A stretch of DNA of 64,000 nt from an uncultured Bacteroidales bacterium (GCA_944323445.1 CALUSM010000010.1:1-64000); one strand, 5' to 3'. Shown: positions 42,399-50,706, numbered from the stretch's first letter. Numbers and translations: made by a program. The notes: generated by a model from the letters alone, not told the origin.

Positions 42399-42801
42399 AG
42401 CGCTCGCGTATCTTGAACATGACGTAGCTGGAGCGTAGTACTCGGTCGATGTCGCTGCGGTGGTAGTAGATCTTGTGGCCTATCTTGATGTAGGGGATGG
42501 TGCCGTTGGAGCGGAGGGTCTGGAGGGTGCGGGGGCTGATGTGGAGCTTCTGCATGACGTCCTGGCCGTCGAGGAGGTGGTCGAGGATGTCCTCTGGGGG
42601 GAGGCCGCCGGTGCCCGGGGACGATCCGGCGGCTGTGTCCTGCGGGGCTGCTGCGGGCGGCGGGGGCAGGACGGCTCCGTGGTCGGTGAGCCACTTGCGG
42701 ATGAGGGGGCAGGTGGTGATGGCGCAGATGAGCTCGTCGGGGTATTCGGCTGCGAGCTCGGCGATGAGGGCGCAGCGGCGGGCGGTGCTGTTCTGGTTCA
42801 T
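42388..42801 (-). CDS. Excisionase-like HTH protein
   Basis: The 137-residue protein has a helical N-terminal half, a Pro/Ala/Gly linker and a C-terminal MerR/Xis-like helix-turn-helix (DVMQKLHISPRTLQTLRSNGTIPYIKIGHKIYYHRSDIDRVL). Such proteins commonly assist element excision or control integrase-linked genes in Bacteroidales. Its ATG overlaps the preceding stop by 4 bases. Confidence 0.8.
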   Translation of the reverse strand: MNQNSTARRCALIAELAAEYPDELICAITTCPLIRKWLTDHGAVLPPPPAAAPQDTAAGSSPGTGGLPPEDILDHLLDGQDVMQKLHISPRTLQTLRSNGTIPYIKIGHKIYYHRSDIDRVLRSSYVMFKIRERYGK

Positions 42802-43091
42802 CGCGCTTCCCTCCCGTTCTGGTTGAAGAGCTGCAGGGCGAGTTCTACGTCCACTACTATCTTGCGGCCGTTCTGTATGACTGCGTCCCTGATGATGGTG
42901 TCCTTGTAGCGCTGGGCGGTGGCGTGGGAGCAGCCGAAGATGTCGCGGATGCCCTGGAGGCCGTAGACGTAGCGGCGGTGCCGCACTTCGGGGCGGGGCT
43001 CCTCGCGGGGCTGCTGTCGGAGGTTGTGCATGAGTTCCTTGAAGTCGCCGACGGTGAGGGCGGCGATGGGGGTGGTGTCATCGATTGTCAT
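42798..43091 (-). CDS. DUF3853-like DNA-binding protein
   Basis: The 97-residue protein resembles DUF3853 proteins that accompany integrases in Bacteroidales elements: GLQGIRDIFGCSHATAQRYKDTIIRDAVIQNGRKIVVDVELALQLF is a probable winged HTH. The ATG at 43091 (MTIDDT) is preferred over a longer frame lacking family resemblance. It is the first gene of the operon with the HTH protein, RepA and primase. Confidence 0.75.
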   Translation of the reverse strand: MTIDDTTPIAALTVGDFKELMHNLRQQPREEPRPEVRHRRYVYGLQGIRDIFGCSHATAQRYKDTIIRDAVIQNGRKIVVDVELALQLFNQNGREAR

Positions 43092-43283
43092 TGTCTGAGG
43101 TTTTAATGGTTTGTAGTGATGACGCTGCCGGCTTTGTCTGGTATGCTGTGATATATCCGGGGACAAAGGAAAGTATTATTTCTGAGACTGCAATGGGCTG
43201 ATTGTCGCTGCTTTACACAAAGTTTTCGGGTGCGGGACGCAGTGTGCTCCGCTGTACTGTGTGAGGTGGTGCGGGTGCGGCTG

Positions 43284-43324
43284 ACTTGACACTTTTTTCT
43301 GATTCGGGGCGGAAAGTGTCAAGT
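43284..43324. promoter_or_regulatory. Perfect 12-base inverted repeat, operator candidate
   Basis: ACTTGACACTTT (43284-43295) and AAAGTGTCAAGT (43313-43324) flank a 17-base centre between the replication operon and the HTH gene. It may be an operator for one of the HTH proteins or a terminator of the integrase-HTH transcript. Confidence 0.5.
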
Positions 43325-43374
43325 GGGATGTATGTTTGGGTATATTTTATAACCTGAGGTTGGTGAAACGGGGG

Positions 43375-43770
43375 TTATTTGGCCCAGATGTGTCCAATGC
43401 TGCGGTATAGCATGTGCCATAGGTGGAGGGTGCTGCGGATGATGACCCTGCGTCCGTCTGGGGTGAGGATGAGGTAGCCGCATGATGTCCAGTTGTAGAT
43501 GCTCTGGCGGCTGACTCCGAGGATGCGGGCGAGGTGGGCTTTGTTGGTGTGGTGGATGTCGTGCCCGAGGACCCGGTCCATGTTCTTTATGTGGCTGACG
43601 GGGTCGCTTACCTTGTGTAGGCCGGCCTGGAGGAGTTCCTCGACGGTGGTGTCGCTGTGGCCCTGCTCCTGTCTGCGGCGGAGGTGGATGAGGAGGGGCT
43701 GTATGTCGAGTCTGACTTTGGTGATGGCGTGTGCGAGTAGTTCATGATCGTAGGAGTAGGTTCTGTGCAT
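43375..43770 (-). CDS. HTH protein next to the integrase
   Basis: The 131-residue protein has a helical N-terminus and a C-terminal HTH (NKAHLARILGVSRQSIYNWTSCGYLILTPDGRRVIIRS). It starts 7 bases after the integrase stop, on the same strand. Regulation of excision or of the replication operon across the nearby inverted repeat is plausible (inference). Confidence 0.75.
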   Translation of the reverse strand: MHRTYSYDHELLAHAITKVRLDIQPLLIHLRRRQEQGHSDTTVEELLQAGLHKVSDPVSHIKNMDRVLGHDIHHTNKAHLARILGVSRQSIYNWTSCGYLILTPDGRRVIIRSTLHLWHMLYRSIGHIWAK

Positions 43771-43777
43771 TCGGTGT

Positions 43778-45106
43778 TTATAGTTTTAGATTCTCGTCGA
43801 AGAGGGTCATTGCTGCGGCTTTGGTCTTTTCGGCGATGTCTATGTAGGGCTTCATGGCCTTGTAGTCGGAGTGTCCGGTCCATTTCATGACGATCTGGGG
43901 CGGGATGCCGCTGGAGAGGGCGAAGCAGATGAAGGTGCGGCGGCCGGCGTGGGTGCCTATGAGGGCCCATTTGGGGCAGGTCTCCCGGACTTTCTGTCCT
44001 GCGCGGTAGAAGGTCCTGGTGATGGGGGTGTTGAAGCCGCAGAGCTCGCAGAGGTCCTTGAGGTACTGGTTCATCTTCTGGTTGGAGATGACGGGGAGGG
44101 CGAGGCCTCCGGGGTATTTCTCGTGGGCGTATCGGTCGAGGATGGCCTGTGCGAAGCTGTTGAGGTCTATGGGTAGTCTGTCGTGGGTCTTCTGGGTGGT
44201 GATGTAGAGGCAGCCGCCGGTGATGTCGCTGCGGCGGAGCTGTGCCATGTCGGAGTAGCGCAGGGAGGTGAAGGCGCAGAAGCAGAAGAGGTCGCGGGTC
44301 TTGGCGAGGGCTCCTGCCTCGCGGACGGTCTTCTCGTAGGGGGTACCGTCGGGGCCGGTGAGGGTGACCTTGGTGCCGTTGGCGGGGATGTCGTAGCGGT
44401 AGAGGGTCAGGAGTTCTTCCTTGGTGAGGAAGATGACGGGTTTTTCGAGGATGCGGAATTTGGGGCGGTATCTGTTTATCTGGGATTCGCTGCAGTAACC
44501 TTTGCGGATGGCCCAGTTGAGGAACCATTTGAGGTTATTGAACTGTTTCTGTGTGGTGTTTTCTTCGAGGTGGTCTTTGGCGCGGAGGAAGTTGACGAAT
44601 TTGGTGAGGCCTTCTTCGTTGAAGTCTGAGTATTTTATGCTTGGGTTGAAGCGGTGGAGGCGTTTTTTGAAGGTCTCCCAGTTCTGGATGGTGGATGTGG
44701 CCCACTGGCAGGCAACTCCTTCTTCTTGGACGAACTGGTCGATGTCGTCGAAGATGGTGCGGGCTTTGGGTGCAGTGGAGGTTTTTGCTGTTGGATCGCT
44801 TTTTCCGAGGGCTTTTCTCATTTCAGCCTTGAACTCTTCGGGCGTGGGGATATGGTCCACTTCAACGGCGTAGCGGGTGAAGTGGGACTGGAGGTCGAGG
44901 ATGTCCTGGTTTATCTTTGTGGCAAGGGTGCCTTTGGAGTTCTCGTATTTCTGCCTGGAGACTCTGCCGTTTTTCCATACGTCGGGGCTTACGCTGTGGC
45001 CGATGGTCGGAAAGAATCTTTTCTTGCGGATGATGACTGACATTTTGACGGGACACTCGCCGGCCTTGTTGGGGTGCGTGTCGAGGTAGAAGTTAACGGC
45101 TGCCAT
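43778..45106 (-). CDS. int: Tyrosine site-specific integrase
   Basis: The protein of about 442 residues has the usual Bacteroidetes layout: an N-terminal arm-binding domain (VNFYLDTHPNKAGECPVKMSVIIRKKRFF), a SAM-like core-binding domain, and the catalytic domain with TSLRYSDMAQL (Arg), THAGRRTFICFAL (His-x-x-Arg) and TGHSDYKAMKPYIDI (His and the nucleophilic Tyr). The ATG at about 45106 (MAAVNF) is preferred because upstream sequence overlaps the arm-like repeats. It lies next to attR and is the likely recombinase for the tRNA-Ser site. Confidence 0.95.
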   Translation of the reverse strand: MAAVNFYLDTHPNKAGECPVKMSVIIRKKRFFPTIGHSVSPDVWKNGRVSRQKYENSKGTLATKINQDILDLQSHFTRYAVEVDHIPTPEEFKAEMRKALGKSDPTAKTSTAPKARTIFDDIDQFVQEEGVACQWATSTIQNWETFKKRLHRFNPSIKYSDFNEEGLTKFVNFLRAKDHLEENTTQKQFNNLKWFLNWAIRKGYCSESQINRYRPKFRILEKPVIFLTKEELLTLYRYDIPANGTKVTLTGPDGTPYEKTVREAGALAKTRDLFCFCAFTSLRYSDMAQLRRSDITGGCLYITTQKTHDRLPIDLNSFAQAILDRYAHEKYPGGLALPVISNQKMNQYLKDLCELCGFNTPITRTFYRAGQKVRETCPKWALIGTHAGRRTFICFALSSGIPPQIVMKWTGHSDYKAMKPYIDIAEKTKAAAMTLFDENLKL

Positions 45107-45266
45107 GGTTGGATATATTAGGGTTTTGTTCGTGGTTTTCTCGAACAAAAATACGAACAAAATGGGATATATCCAAATTGATTACTTTAGATTGATGTCG
45201 ATTTAAGTTATTATGTGATAGAAATTTGTGGATTGTTCGATACTGGGTTAGATTACAACTTTAGTT

Positions 45267-45280
45267 CCCCCCTCACCGCA
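45267..45280. other. attR core
   Basis: CCCCCCTCACCGCA repeats the tRNA-Ser 3' end at 16570-16583. Immediately to the right is a strong terminator, as would be expected directly after an uninterrupted tRNA gene. Confidence 0.8.
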
Positions 45281-45342
45281 GAAGTGCATGAAAAAAAAGC
45301 TGTCGAACTTGTTCGAACAGCTTTTTTTTCATGCACTTCTGC
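45278..45342. terminator. Bidirectional terminator displaced from tRNA-Ser
   Basis: GCAGAAGTGCATGAAAAA at 45278 onward pairs almost perfectly with its complement ending at 45342; the loop is CGAACTTGTTCG-like and A8/T8 tracts flank the GC stem. Before integration this hairpin would have started three bases after the tRNA acceptor stem; it is now 28.7 kb away from it. Confidence 0.8.
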
Positions 45343-45751
45343 AAAGCCCGCCGCCAGGCGGGCGGGGATGTGCGACCAAAGGGAGCAAATCCCTTGCAGC
45401 AATTCCCGTGTGAGTAATCACCGATATTTATGGTAAGTACTGGAGCAGCGCGTTTTTGTAATCGCTCGATAATCAAGGTGCTACGAAAACGGTGCGTACT
45501 TGCCGGCCTGTATAGAACCGGCGAAAGAATCTCGTTGTGATGTTAGTATGTTGAGAAACAGTGTGTTGCAAATTTGCGGTGCTGCACTGCTTACCATTGC
45601 CCTCGCTCAGGAAGTCGGTCCTAAGTGGTACTGCAGTCTGGTGCTGGCTGGTATGCCGTAGTAAGCCAATAAGTTAGTGCAGCGCATCATTCCCGGGCCA
45701 AAAGTCAGAAATTTTTATTAATTTTGAAAGTCAATTTTAAGCCATAATAAT
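45343..45751 (+). other. Intergenic region with two long imperfect RNA-like stems
   Basis: No reading frame is convincing over 400 bases. GGTAAGTAC (about 45430) pairs with GTACTTGCC (about 45510), with inner pairing between GCGTTTTTGTA and TACGAAAACGG. Further right, GCTGCACTGCTTAC (45581-45594) pairs with GTAAGC (45661-45666) and AGTGCAGC (45676-45683). These may be a structured RNA or a leader of the aminopeptidase gene. Confidence 0.4.
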
Positions 45752-47149
45752 ATGTTCGCTAAAGAAGTCTACATCAGCCGGAGAAACGCCTTGAAGACCA
45801 AGGTCTGCTCCGGTATACTCCTGTTCCTGGGCACGGGCGAGGCGGCTGTCAACTACGCCGGCAATGCCTACCGCTACCGTCAGGACAGCACGTTCAATTA
45901 CTATTTCGGTCTGACCGACCCCGATCTGGCCGCAGTCATCGACCTCGAGTCCGGAGAGGAGATCATCTTCGGCAACGATGTTGATATCGATGACATCATC
46001 TGGATGGGTCCCCAGCCGCTTATCAGCGACAAGGCCGCTTCCGTAGGTGTTTCCAGGACGTTCCCTCTTGCCGAACTGGAAAAATACGTTTCCAAGGCCA
46101 AGGCCGGCGGCCGCAAGGTGCATTTCCTGCCCCCGTACCGCTACCAGAATATGATCCGCCTGAACCAGATGCTCGGCGTGCCCTTCGACCGCATGCGCAG
46201 TGATGCATCAGAGGAGTTCATCAAGGCCGTCGTGTCAATGAGGCTTGTCAAGGAACAGTGCGAGATCGAGGAGATAGACAAGGCCTGCAACATCGGTTAC
46301 GCCATGCATTTCACAGCCATGAAGATGGCCCGTCTGGGCATGGTGGAGCAGCAGCTTGTCGGCGTCATGGAAGGCATCGCCATCGCTGAGGGTCTGATGC
46401 CCTCGTTCCCTATCATCCTCTCGCAGCACGGCGAGACCCTGCACAACCACAACCATGACGGTGTCCTGACCGACGGCAGGCTCATCGTCATCGACGCCGG
46501 TGCGGAGTCCAACACCAACTATTGCTCGGACTTTACCCGTACCCTTCCTTCGTCGGGAAAGTTCACTACCAAACAGAAAGAGATATACGATATCGTATCG
46601 GCCGCCAATAACCTGGCCCTCAGCATAGCCCGCCCCGGTATCACCTACACCGAGGTGCACCAGGCCGTATCCCGCCTCATGGCCCAGGGCCTGATCAATC
46701 TCGGTATCCTCAAGGGTGATCCGGACGAGATCGTGGCCGCCGGCGCCCACTCGCTCTTCATGCCTCACGGTCTCGGCCACAACATGGGTCTGGACGTGCA
46801 CGACATGGAGGACCTCGGCGAGAACTACGTGGGTTATGACGACACCTACAAGCGGTCGACCCAGTTCGGCCTCGGTTCCCTCCGCATGGGCAAGATGCTG
46901 GAGCCCGGCCATGTCGTAACGGACGAGCCCGGTATCTACTTTATCCCCGCCCTCATCGAGAAGTGGAAGAAAGAAGGCATCAACACCCAGTACGTCAACT
47001 TCTCTCTGCTGGAGAAGGAATACTACGACTTCGGAGGTATCCGCCTTGAGGACGATCTGCTCATCACGGAGAAGGGCTGCCGTCTGCTCGGTTCGAAGCG
47101 TCTGCCCATCACCACTGAGGACGTGGAGCGGGAGATGTCCGCCGAGTAA
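45752..47149 (+). CDS. pepP: Xaa-Pro aminopeptidase (M24B)
   Basis: The 465-residue protein has an AMP_N N-terminal domain (RRNALKTKVCSGILLFLGTGEA) and a pita-bread catalytic domain with ligands in VIDAGAESNTNYCSDFTRT (Asp and Asp), HGLGHNMGLDVHD (His), DEPGIYF (Glu) and GGIRLEDDLLIT (Glu). It cleaves N-terminal residues before proline in the cytoplasm. It converges with pfkA on a shared hairpin terminator. Confidence 0.94.
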   Translation: MFAKEVYISRRNALKTKVCSGILLFLGTGEAAVNYAGNAYRYRQDSTFNYYFGLTDPDLAAVIDLESGEEIIFGNDVDIDDIIWMGPQPLISDKAASVGVSRTFPLAELEKYVSKAKAGGRKVHFLPPYRYQNMIRLNQMLGVPFDRMRSDASEEFIKAVVSMRLVKEQCEIEEIDKACNIGYAMHFTAMKMARLGMVEQQLVGVMEGIAIAEGLMPSFPIILSQHGETLHNHNHDGVLTDGRLIVIDAGAESNTNYCSDFTRTLPSSGKFTTKQKEIYDIVSAANNLALSIARPGITYTEVHQAVSRLMAQGLINLGILKGDPDEIVAAGAHSLFMPHGLGHNMGLDVHDMEDLGENYVGYDDTYKRSTQFGLGSLRMGKMLEPGHVVTDEPGIYFIPALIEKWKKEGINTQYVNFSLLEKEYYDFGGIRLEDDLLITEKGCRLLGSKRLPITTEDVEREMSAE

Positions 47150-47197
47150 AACCATCCGGCGCAGGGCCCGCATACCGGTATGTCGGTCCGCAAAATG

Positions 47198-47234
47198 AAC
47201 AGCCGGGCACCTTTTCATCGGGTGTCCGGCTGTT
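47198..47234. terminator. Bidirectional terminator between pepP and pfkA
   Basis: AACAGCCGGGCACC (47198-47211) pairs with GGTGTCCGGCTGTT (47221-47234) in the gap between convergent genes, with a short T-run. Confidence 0.75.
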
Positions 47235-47257
47235 TCTGCTTCTATTAGGGTCTACCT

Positions 47258-48247
47258 TTATATAGAAAGCACACGGGTGATATCGTACCACTTGGTGTTG
47301 ATCTCATTGTGGCGGCTGCATGCCTCAGAGAAAGGAGTGAATACGGTCTCGTTCTGCATCTGGCCTATCATAACGCCGGAACGTCCGTCGAGCAGGGCTT
47401 TTACCGCACCGTATCCGAGGATGCTGGCCAGGACGCGGTCGTTGCAGGTGGGCGAGCCTCCCCTCTGGATGTGGCCGAGGGTGGTCACGCGGGTCTCGTA
47501 GTCGGGGATGCGCTCCTTGACCTTGGCTGCTATCTGATTGGCGTTGCCCAGATCACCGCCCTCCGCTACTATGATGATGCCCGAGGTCTTGTTCTTGCGC
47601 CTTTCGAAGAGCAGGTACTCGCAGAGCTTCTCGATGGTCGTGGGTATCTCGGGTATCAGGGTAGTCTCGGCTCCGGTGGCCATGGCCGTGTTGAGGGCGA
47701 TGAAGCCGGCGTCGCGTCCCATTACCTCCACGAAGAACACGAGGTTGTGGCTGTCGGCCGTGTCCCTGAGCTTGTCGATGGCCTGCACGGCGGTGTTGAT
47801 GGCCGTGTCGAAGCCGATGGTGAAGTCGGTGCCGTAGATGTCGTTGTCGATGGTGCCGGGTATGCCCACTACCGGTAGGCCGTGCTCCTTGTACAGGAGG
47901 TCCGCGCCGCGGAAGGAGCCGTCACCGCCGATTACTACCAGGCCGTCGATGCCCAGATCCTTGAGGTTGCCGTATGCTTTTTCCCTGACAAACTTGTCCT
48001 TGAACTGAGGGAAGCGTGAGGATTTGAGTATAGTGCCTCCCTGATTGATTATTTTCGAAACGGAGTGGGACTGCATCTGTATGTAGCTCTTCTCGATGAC
48101 CCCCTCGTATCCACGGTAGAAACCGTAAATCTCCTTTCCGTTGTAGATGGCTGTACGTACCACAGCCCTGATGGCCGCGTTCATGCCCGGGGCGTCTCCC
48201 CCCGAGGTGAGGACGCCGATGCGGTTGATTTTAGTCTTCGTTGCCAT
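47258..48247 (-). CDS. pfkA: ATP-dependent 6-phosphofructokinase
   Basis: The 329-residue glycolytic enzyme shows GVLTSGGDAPGMNAAIRAVVR, VVIGGDGSFRGA, PGTIDNDI, the catalytic TIGFDTA and the substrate-binding VEVMGRDAG, all as in PfkA of group A. Gly in GGDGS rather than Asp after it supports ATP over pyrophosphate use. Length matches E. coli PfkA (320). Transcribed leftward from the TATATTTG box at 48290-48283. Confidence 0.96.
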   Translation of the reverse strand: MATKTKINRIGVLTSGGDAPGMNAAIRAVVRTAIYNGKEIYGFYRGYEGVIEKSYIQMQSHSVSKIINQGGTILKSSRFPQFKDKFVREKAYGNLKDLGIDGLVVIGGDGSFRGADLLYKEHGLPVVGIPGTIDNDIYGTDFTIGFDTAINTAVQAIDKLRDTADSHNLVFFVEVMGRDAGFIALNTAMATGAETTLIPEIPTTIEKLCEYLLFERRKNKTSGIIIVAEGGDLGNANQIAAKVKERIPDYETRVTTLGHIQRGGSPTCNDRVLASILGYGAVKALLDGRSGVMIGQMQNETVFTPFSEACSRHNEINTKWYDITRVLSI

Positions 48248-48282
48248 ATTTTTTAATTTTCATAATTTTTTAAATTTCTGCG

Positions 48283-48318
48283 CAAATATATTCTTTTCTA
48301 TAATTCTTTTTACTTTTG
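48283..48318. promoter_or_regulatory. Divergent -7 boxes for pfkA and dusB
   Basis: TATATTTG on the minus strand (48290-48283) faces pfkA and TACTTTTG on the plus strand (48311-48318) faces dusB. Confidence 0.6.
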
Positions 48319-48353
48319 CCCCCGCTTTTTTAGGATTACAAAACGGTTACAGT

Positions 48354-49373
48354 ATGAAAATAGGTGATCTGGATTTGGGAGACCGCCCTCTGCTGCTGGC
48401 TCCGATGGAGGATGTGACGGACCTTTCTTTCAGGTATGTCTGCAAGAAGTTCGGAGCGGATATGATGTATACTGAGTTTATCTCCTCTGACGGGCTGATA
48501 AGGGATGTGCCCGGGTCGCTCTACAAATTGAAGATATTCGACTATGAGCGGCCTATCGGCATGCAGATCTACGGCCATATTCCCGAGGCGATGGTGGAGT
48601 CGGCCCTGAGGGTGGAAGCGGCCGGCCCGGACGTGATAGACATCAATTTCGGCTGCCCGGTCAACAAGATTGCCCGCCGCGGAGCCGGTTCGGGGATGAT
48701 GCGCGAGCCGGACAAGATGGTGGAGATTACCCGCCGGGTAGTGGATGCGGTCAGGCTGCCTGTGACGGTCAAGACCCGTCTGGGCTGGGACGAGGACAGC
48801 AGGATCATCGTGGAACTGGCCGAGAGGCTGCAGGACGTGGGCATCAAGGCGATAACTATCCATGGAAGGACCCGCTGCCAGATGTACAGGGGCGAGGCGG
48901 ACTGGACTCTGATAGGGGAGGTGAAGCGCAATCCCAGGATGAAGATCCCGGTCATCGGCAACGGCGACATCAGGACTCCGCAGGATGCTGCCCTGGCCTT
49001 CGAACGTTATGGGGTAGACGGGGTGATGATAGGCCGCGCCAGTTTCGGGCATCCGTGGATATTCAGGGAGATCAGACATTTTCTGGAGACGGGGGAGGAG
49101 CTTCCGCCGATGGGAGTGGACGAGAGGGTGGATCTTGCCAAGGAACATTTTGCCAAATCGTTGGAATTCAAGGGAGAAAGGACGGGAGTTCTGGAGATGC
49201 GCAGGCATTTCTCCTGCTACTTCAAGGGGCTTCCGGATTTTAAGGAAACACGGCTCAGACTTGTTACGGAGAATGAACCGGTCCGAGTGCTGGAGATACT
49301 GGATTATATAAAGGAGAGGTGGGGGGAGGCTTCCGCGGCTACTCAATCTTCTCTCCTGTCCACGACTCTATGA
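48354..49373 (+). CDS. dusB: tRNA-dihydrouridine synthase, DusB type
   Basis: The 339-residue FMN enzyme reduces uridines in tRNA D-loops. Visible features are LLLAPMEDVTDLSFR, INFGCPVNKI with the catalytic Cys, VTVKTRLGWD, ITIHGRTRCQMYRGEADW and VIGNGDIRTPQDA. The ATG at 48354, after the -7 box, opens the family's normal N-terminus. The last 35 bases overlap the convergent small membrane protein gene. Confidence 0.93.
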   Translation: MKIGDLDLGDRPLLLAPMEDVTDLSFRYVCKKFGADMMYTEFISSDGLIRDVPGSLYKLKIFDYERPIGMQIYGHIPEAMVESALRVEAAGPDVIDINFGCPVNKIARRGAGSGMMREPDKMVEITRRVVDAVRLPVTVKTRLGWDEDSRIIVELAERLQDVGIKAITIHGRTRCQMYRGEADWTLIGEVKRNPRMKIPVIGNGDIRTPQDAALAFERYGVDGVMIGRASFGHPWIFREIRHFLETGEELPPMGVDERVDLAKEHFAKSLEFKGERTGVLEMRRHFSCYFKGLPDFKETRLRLVTENEPVRVLEILDYIKERWGEASAATQSSLLSTTL

Positions 49374-49563
49374 TGGAACGGTACGCCAGATAGCTGATGG
49401 GACTGGCTATGACCAGACTGAGCATGACGTTCATGAATATTTTGTGTATCCCCAGCCATTCGCGGCAGATGTAGAGCATGAGCAGCAGAAGGAGGGTCTC
49501 AAGCACTATCGCGATGGCGCCGGCTACGATTTTACGGAAAAGGGACAATTCTATTTTTTTCAT
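49339..49563 (-). CDS. Small two-TM membrane protein
   Basis: The 74-residue protein has two hydrophobic segments (IVAGAIAIVLETLLLLLMLYI at about 12-32 and FMNVMLSLVIASPISYLAYRSI at about 43-63) and short charged ends. It is not recognised. It overlaps the dusB 3' end. Composition supports a real membrane protein. Confidence 0.6.
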   Translation of the reverse strand: MKKIELSLFRKIVAGAIAIVLETLLLLLMLYICREWLGIHKIFMNVMLSLVIASPISYLAYRSIIESWTGEKIE

Positions 49564-49758
49564 GGCGGGGTAAGGTTTTATACGGTTGCGGGTTCAAAAT
49601 TAGTAAATATTTGTCAAAATACCAAAGAGACCGCCCGCGGTCCGGACGGCCTCTTGACTTAACGAACTAGAACTAATAACTAACCTTGATGTCTACATGT
49701 TCAAGACGCCCATTATTGTCATAATCCGGTCTTTGTGACAATCTTCCGGACAGAATGT

Positions 49759-49789
49759 TTTGCATCATTGGAATTTTTCTCTATCTTTG
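49759..49789 (+). promoter_or_regulatory. Promoter of the rplM ribosomal operon
   Basis: TTTG (49759-49762) and TATCTTTG (49782-49789) are 19 bases apart, a full Bacteroidetes consensus, 62 bases before the rplM start. The region 49564-49758 contains no gene. Confidence 0.75.
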
Positions 49790-49851
49790 CACCCCCTTTA
49801 TAATAGGGAGATTGCAACAAAACTAAATGTATTAACTTAAAAATCAACACA

Positions 49852-50307
49852 GTGGACACATTAAGCTACAAAACAGTGTCGGCTAACCCGAACATGATCG
49901 AGAAGAAATGGGTAGTTGTTGATGCGACAGACCAGATCGTGGGCCGTCTTGCTTCCAAAGTCGCTATTATCCTGCGCGGCAAGAACAAGACGTACTACAC
50001 TCCGAACATGGACTGCGGCGATAACGTAATCATCGTCAACGCCGAGAAGGTCCGTTTTACCGGAAAGAAACTCACCGACAAGGTCTATGTGCGTCACACC
50101 GGCTATCCCGGAGGTCAGCGTTTCGCTACTCCCAAGGAGCTTCTCGCACGCAAGCCGGAAGCCGTAATCAGGGAGGCAGTCCGCAAGATGCTCCCCAAGA
50201 CCCGCCTGGGAAACAAGCTCTACAGCAACCTTCATGTATATGCAGGTCCCGAGCATCCTCATCAGGCTCAGTCTCCAGTATCAATCAACATTAACGAACA
50301 AAAGTAA
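49852..50307 (+). CDS. rplM: Ribosomal protein uL13
   Basis: The 151-residue product opens DTLSYKTVSANP and contains WVVVDATDQIVGRLASKVA and VYVRHTGYPGG, as in L13. The start codon is GTG, as is usual for this gene in Bacteroidales. It begins the rplM-rpsI-rpsB-tsf cluster. Confidence 0.97.
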   Translation: MDTLSYKTVSANPNMIEKKWVVVDATDQIVGRLASKVAIILRGKNKTYYTPNMDCGDNVIIVNAEKVRFTGKKLTDKVYVRHTGYPGGQRFATPKELLARKPEAVIREAVRKMLPKTRLGNKLYSNLHVYAGPEHPHQAQSPVSININEQK

Positions 50308-50316
50308 ACAGAGCAC

Positions 50317-50706
50317 ATGGAAGTAATCAACGCCCTTGGAAGACGTAAATCAGCTGTCGCTCGCGTTTATGTGACTGCAGGCAAAGGCAACATCACCATC
50401 AACGGCCGTACCCTTGAGGACTACTTCAAGGAGGATACTCTCCGTTACATCGTGAGACAGCCTCTGAGTGTTACCGAAACTCTGGCCGACTTCGACATCA
50501 AGGTGAACCTTGACGGCGGTGGAATCAAAGGCCAGGCCGAGGCACTCCGCCTTGCCATATCCCGCGCACTCTGCGAGATCAACAAGGAGGCCTATCGTCC
50601 GGTTCTGAAGTCCAACGGTTTCCTCACCCGCGATGCCCGCGAGGTCGAGAGAAAGAAACCCGGACAGCCCGGTGCACGTAGACGCTTCCAGTTCAGCAAA
50701 CGTTAG
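50317..50706 (+). CDS. rpsI: Ribosomal protein uS9
   Basis: The 129-residue protein shows GRRKSAVARVYVTAGKGNITING, GGGIKGQAEALRLAISRAL and the C-terminal basic tail GQPGARRRFQFSKR that reaches the decoding centre. It starts 9 bases after rplM. Confidence 0.97.
   Translation: MEVINALGRRKSAVARVYVTAGKGNITINGRTLEDYFKEDTLRYIVRQPLSVTETLADFDIKVNLDGGGIKGQAEALRLAISRALCEINKEAYRPVLKSNGFLTRDAREVERKKPGQPGARRRFQFSKR

Larger units (their letters stand above)
16570..45280. mobile_element. 28.7-kb integrative element at tRNA-Ser with lysis, replication and defence modules
   Basis: The boundaries are the 14-base direct repeat CCCCCCTCACCGCA, present as the tRNA-Ser 3' end and again at 45267-45280. A tyrosine integrase lies next to the right end and integrase arm-like repeats lie next to both. 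Replication genes (primase, RepA-like ATPase, HTH proteins) are on the right, a leftward cassette with M15 endolysin, holin-like and spanin-like genes is on the left, and AT-richer restriction-like cargo is in the centre. I see no terminase, portal, capsid, tail, relaxase or type IV secretion gene. It is best described as a phage-satellite-like or cryptic viral element (inference). Confidence 0.85.

Noticed and set aside
16570..45280. Complete tailed prophage or conjugative element
   Set aside because: No terminase, portal, capsid, tail, relaxase or type IV secretion gene could be seen on either strand.
45262..45280. A second tRNA-Ser gene
   Set aside because: Only the last part of the acceptor arm is present; it is the attR remnant.
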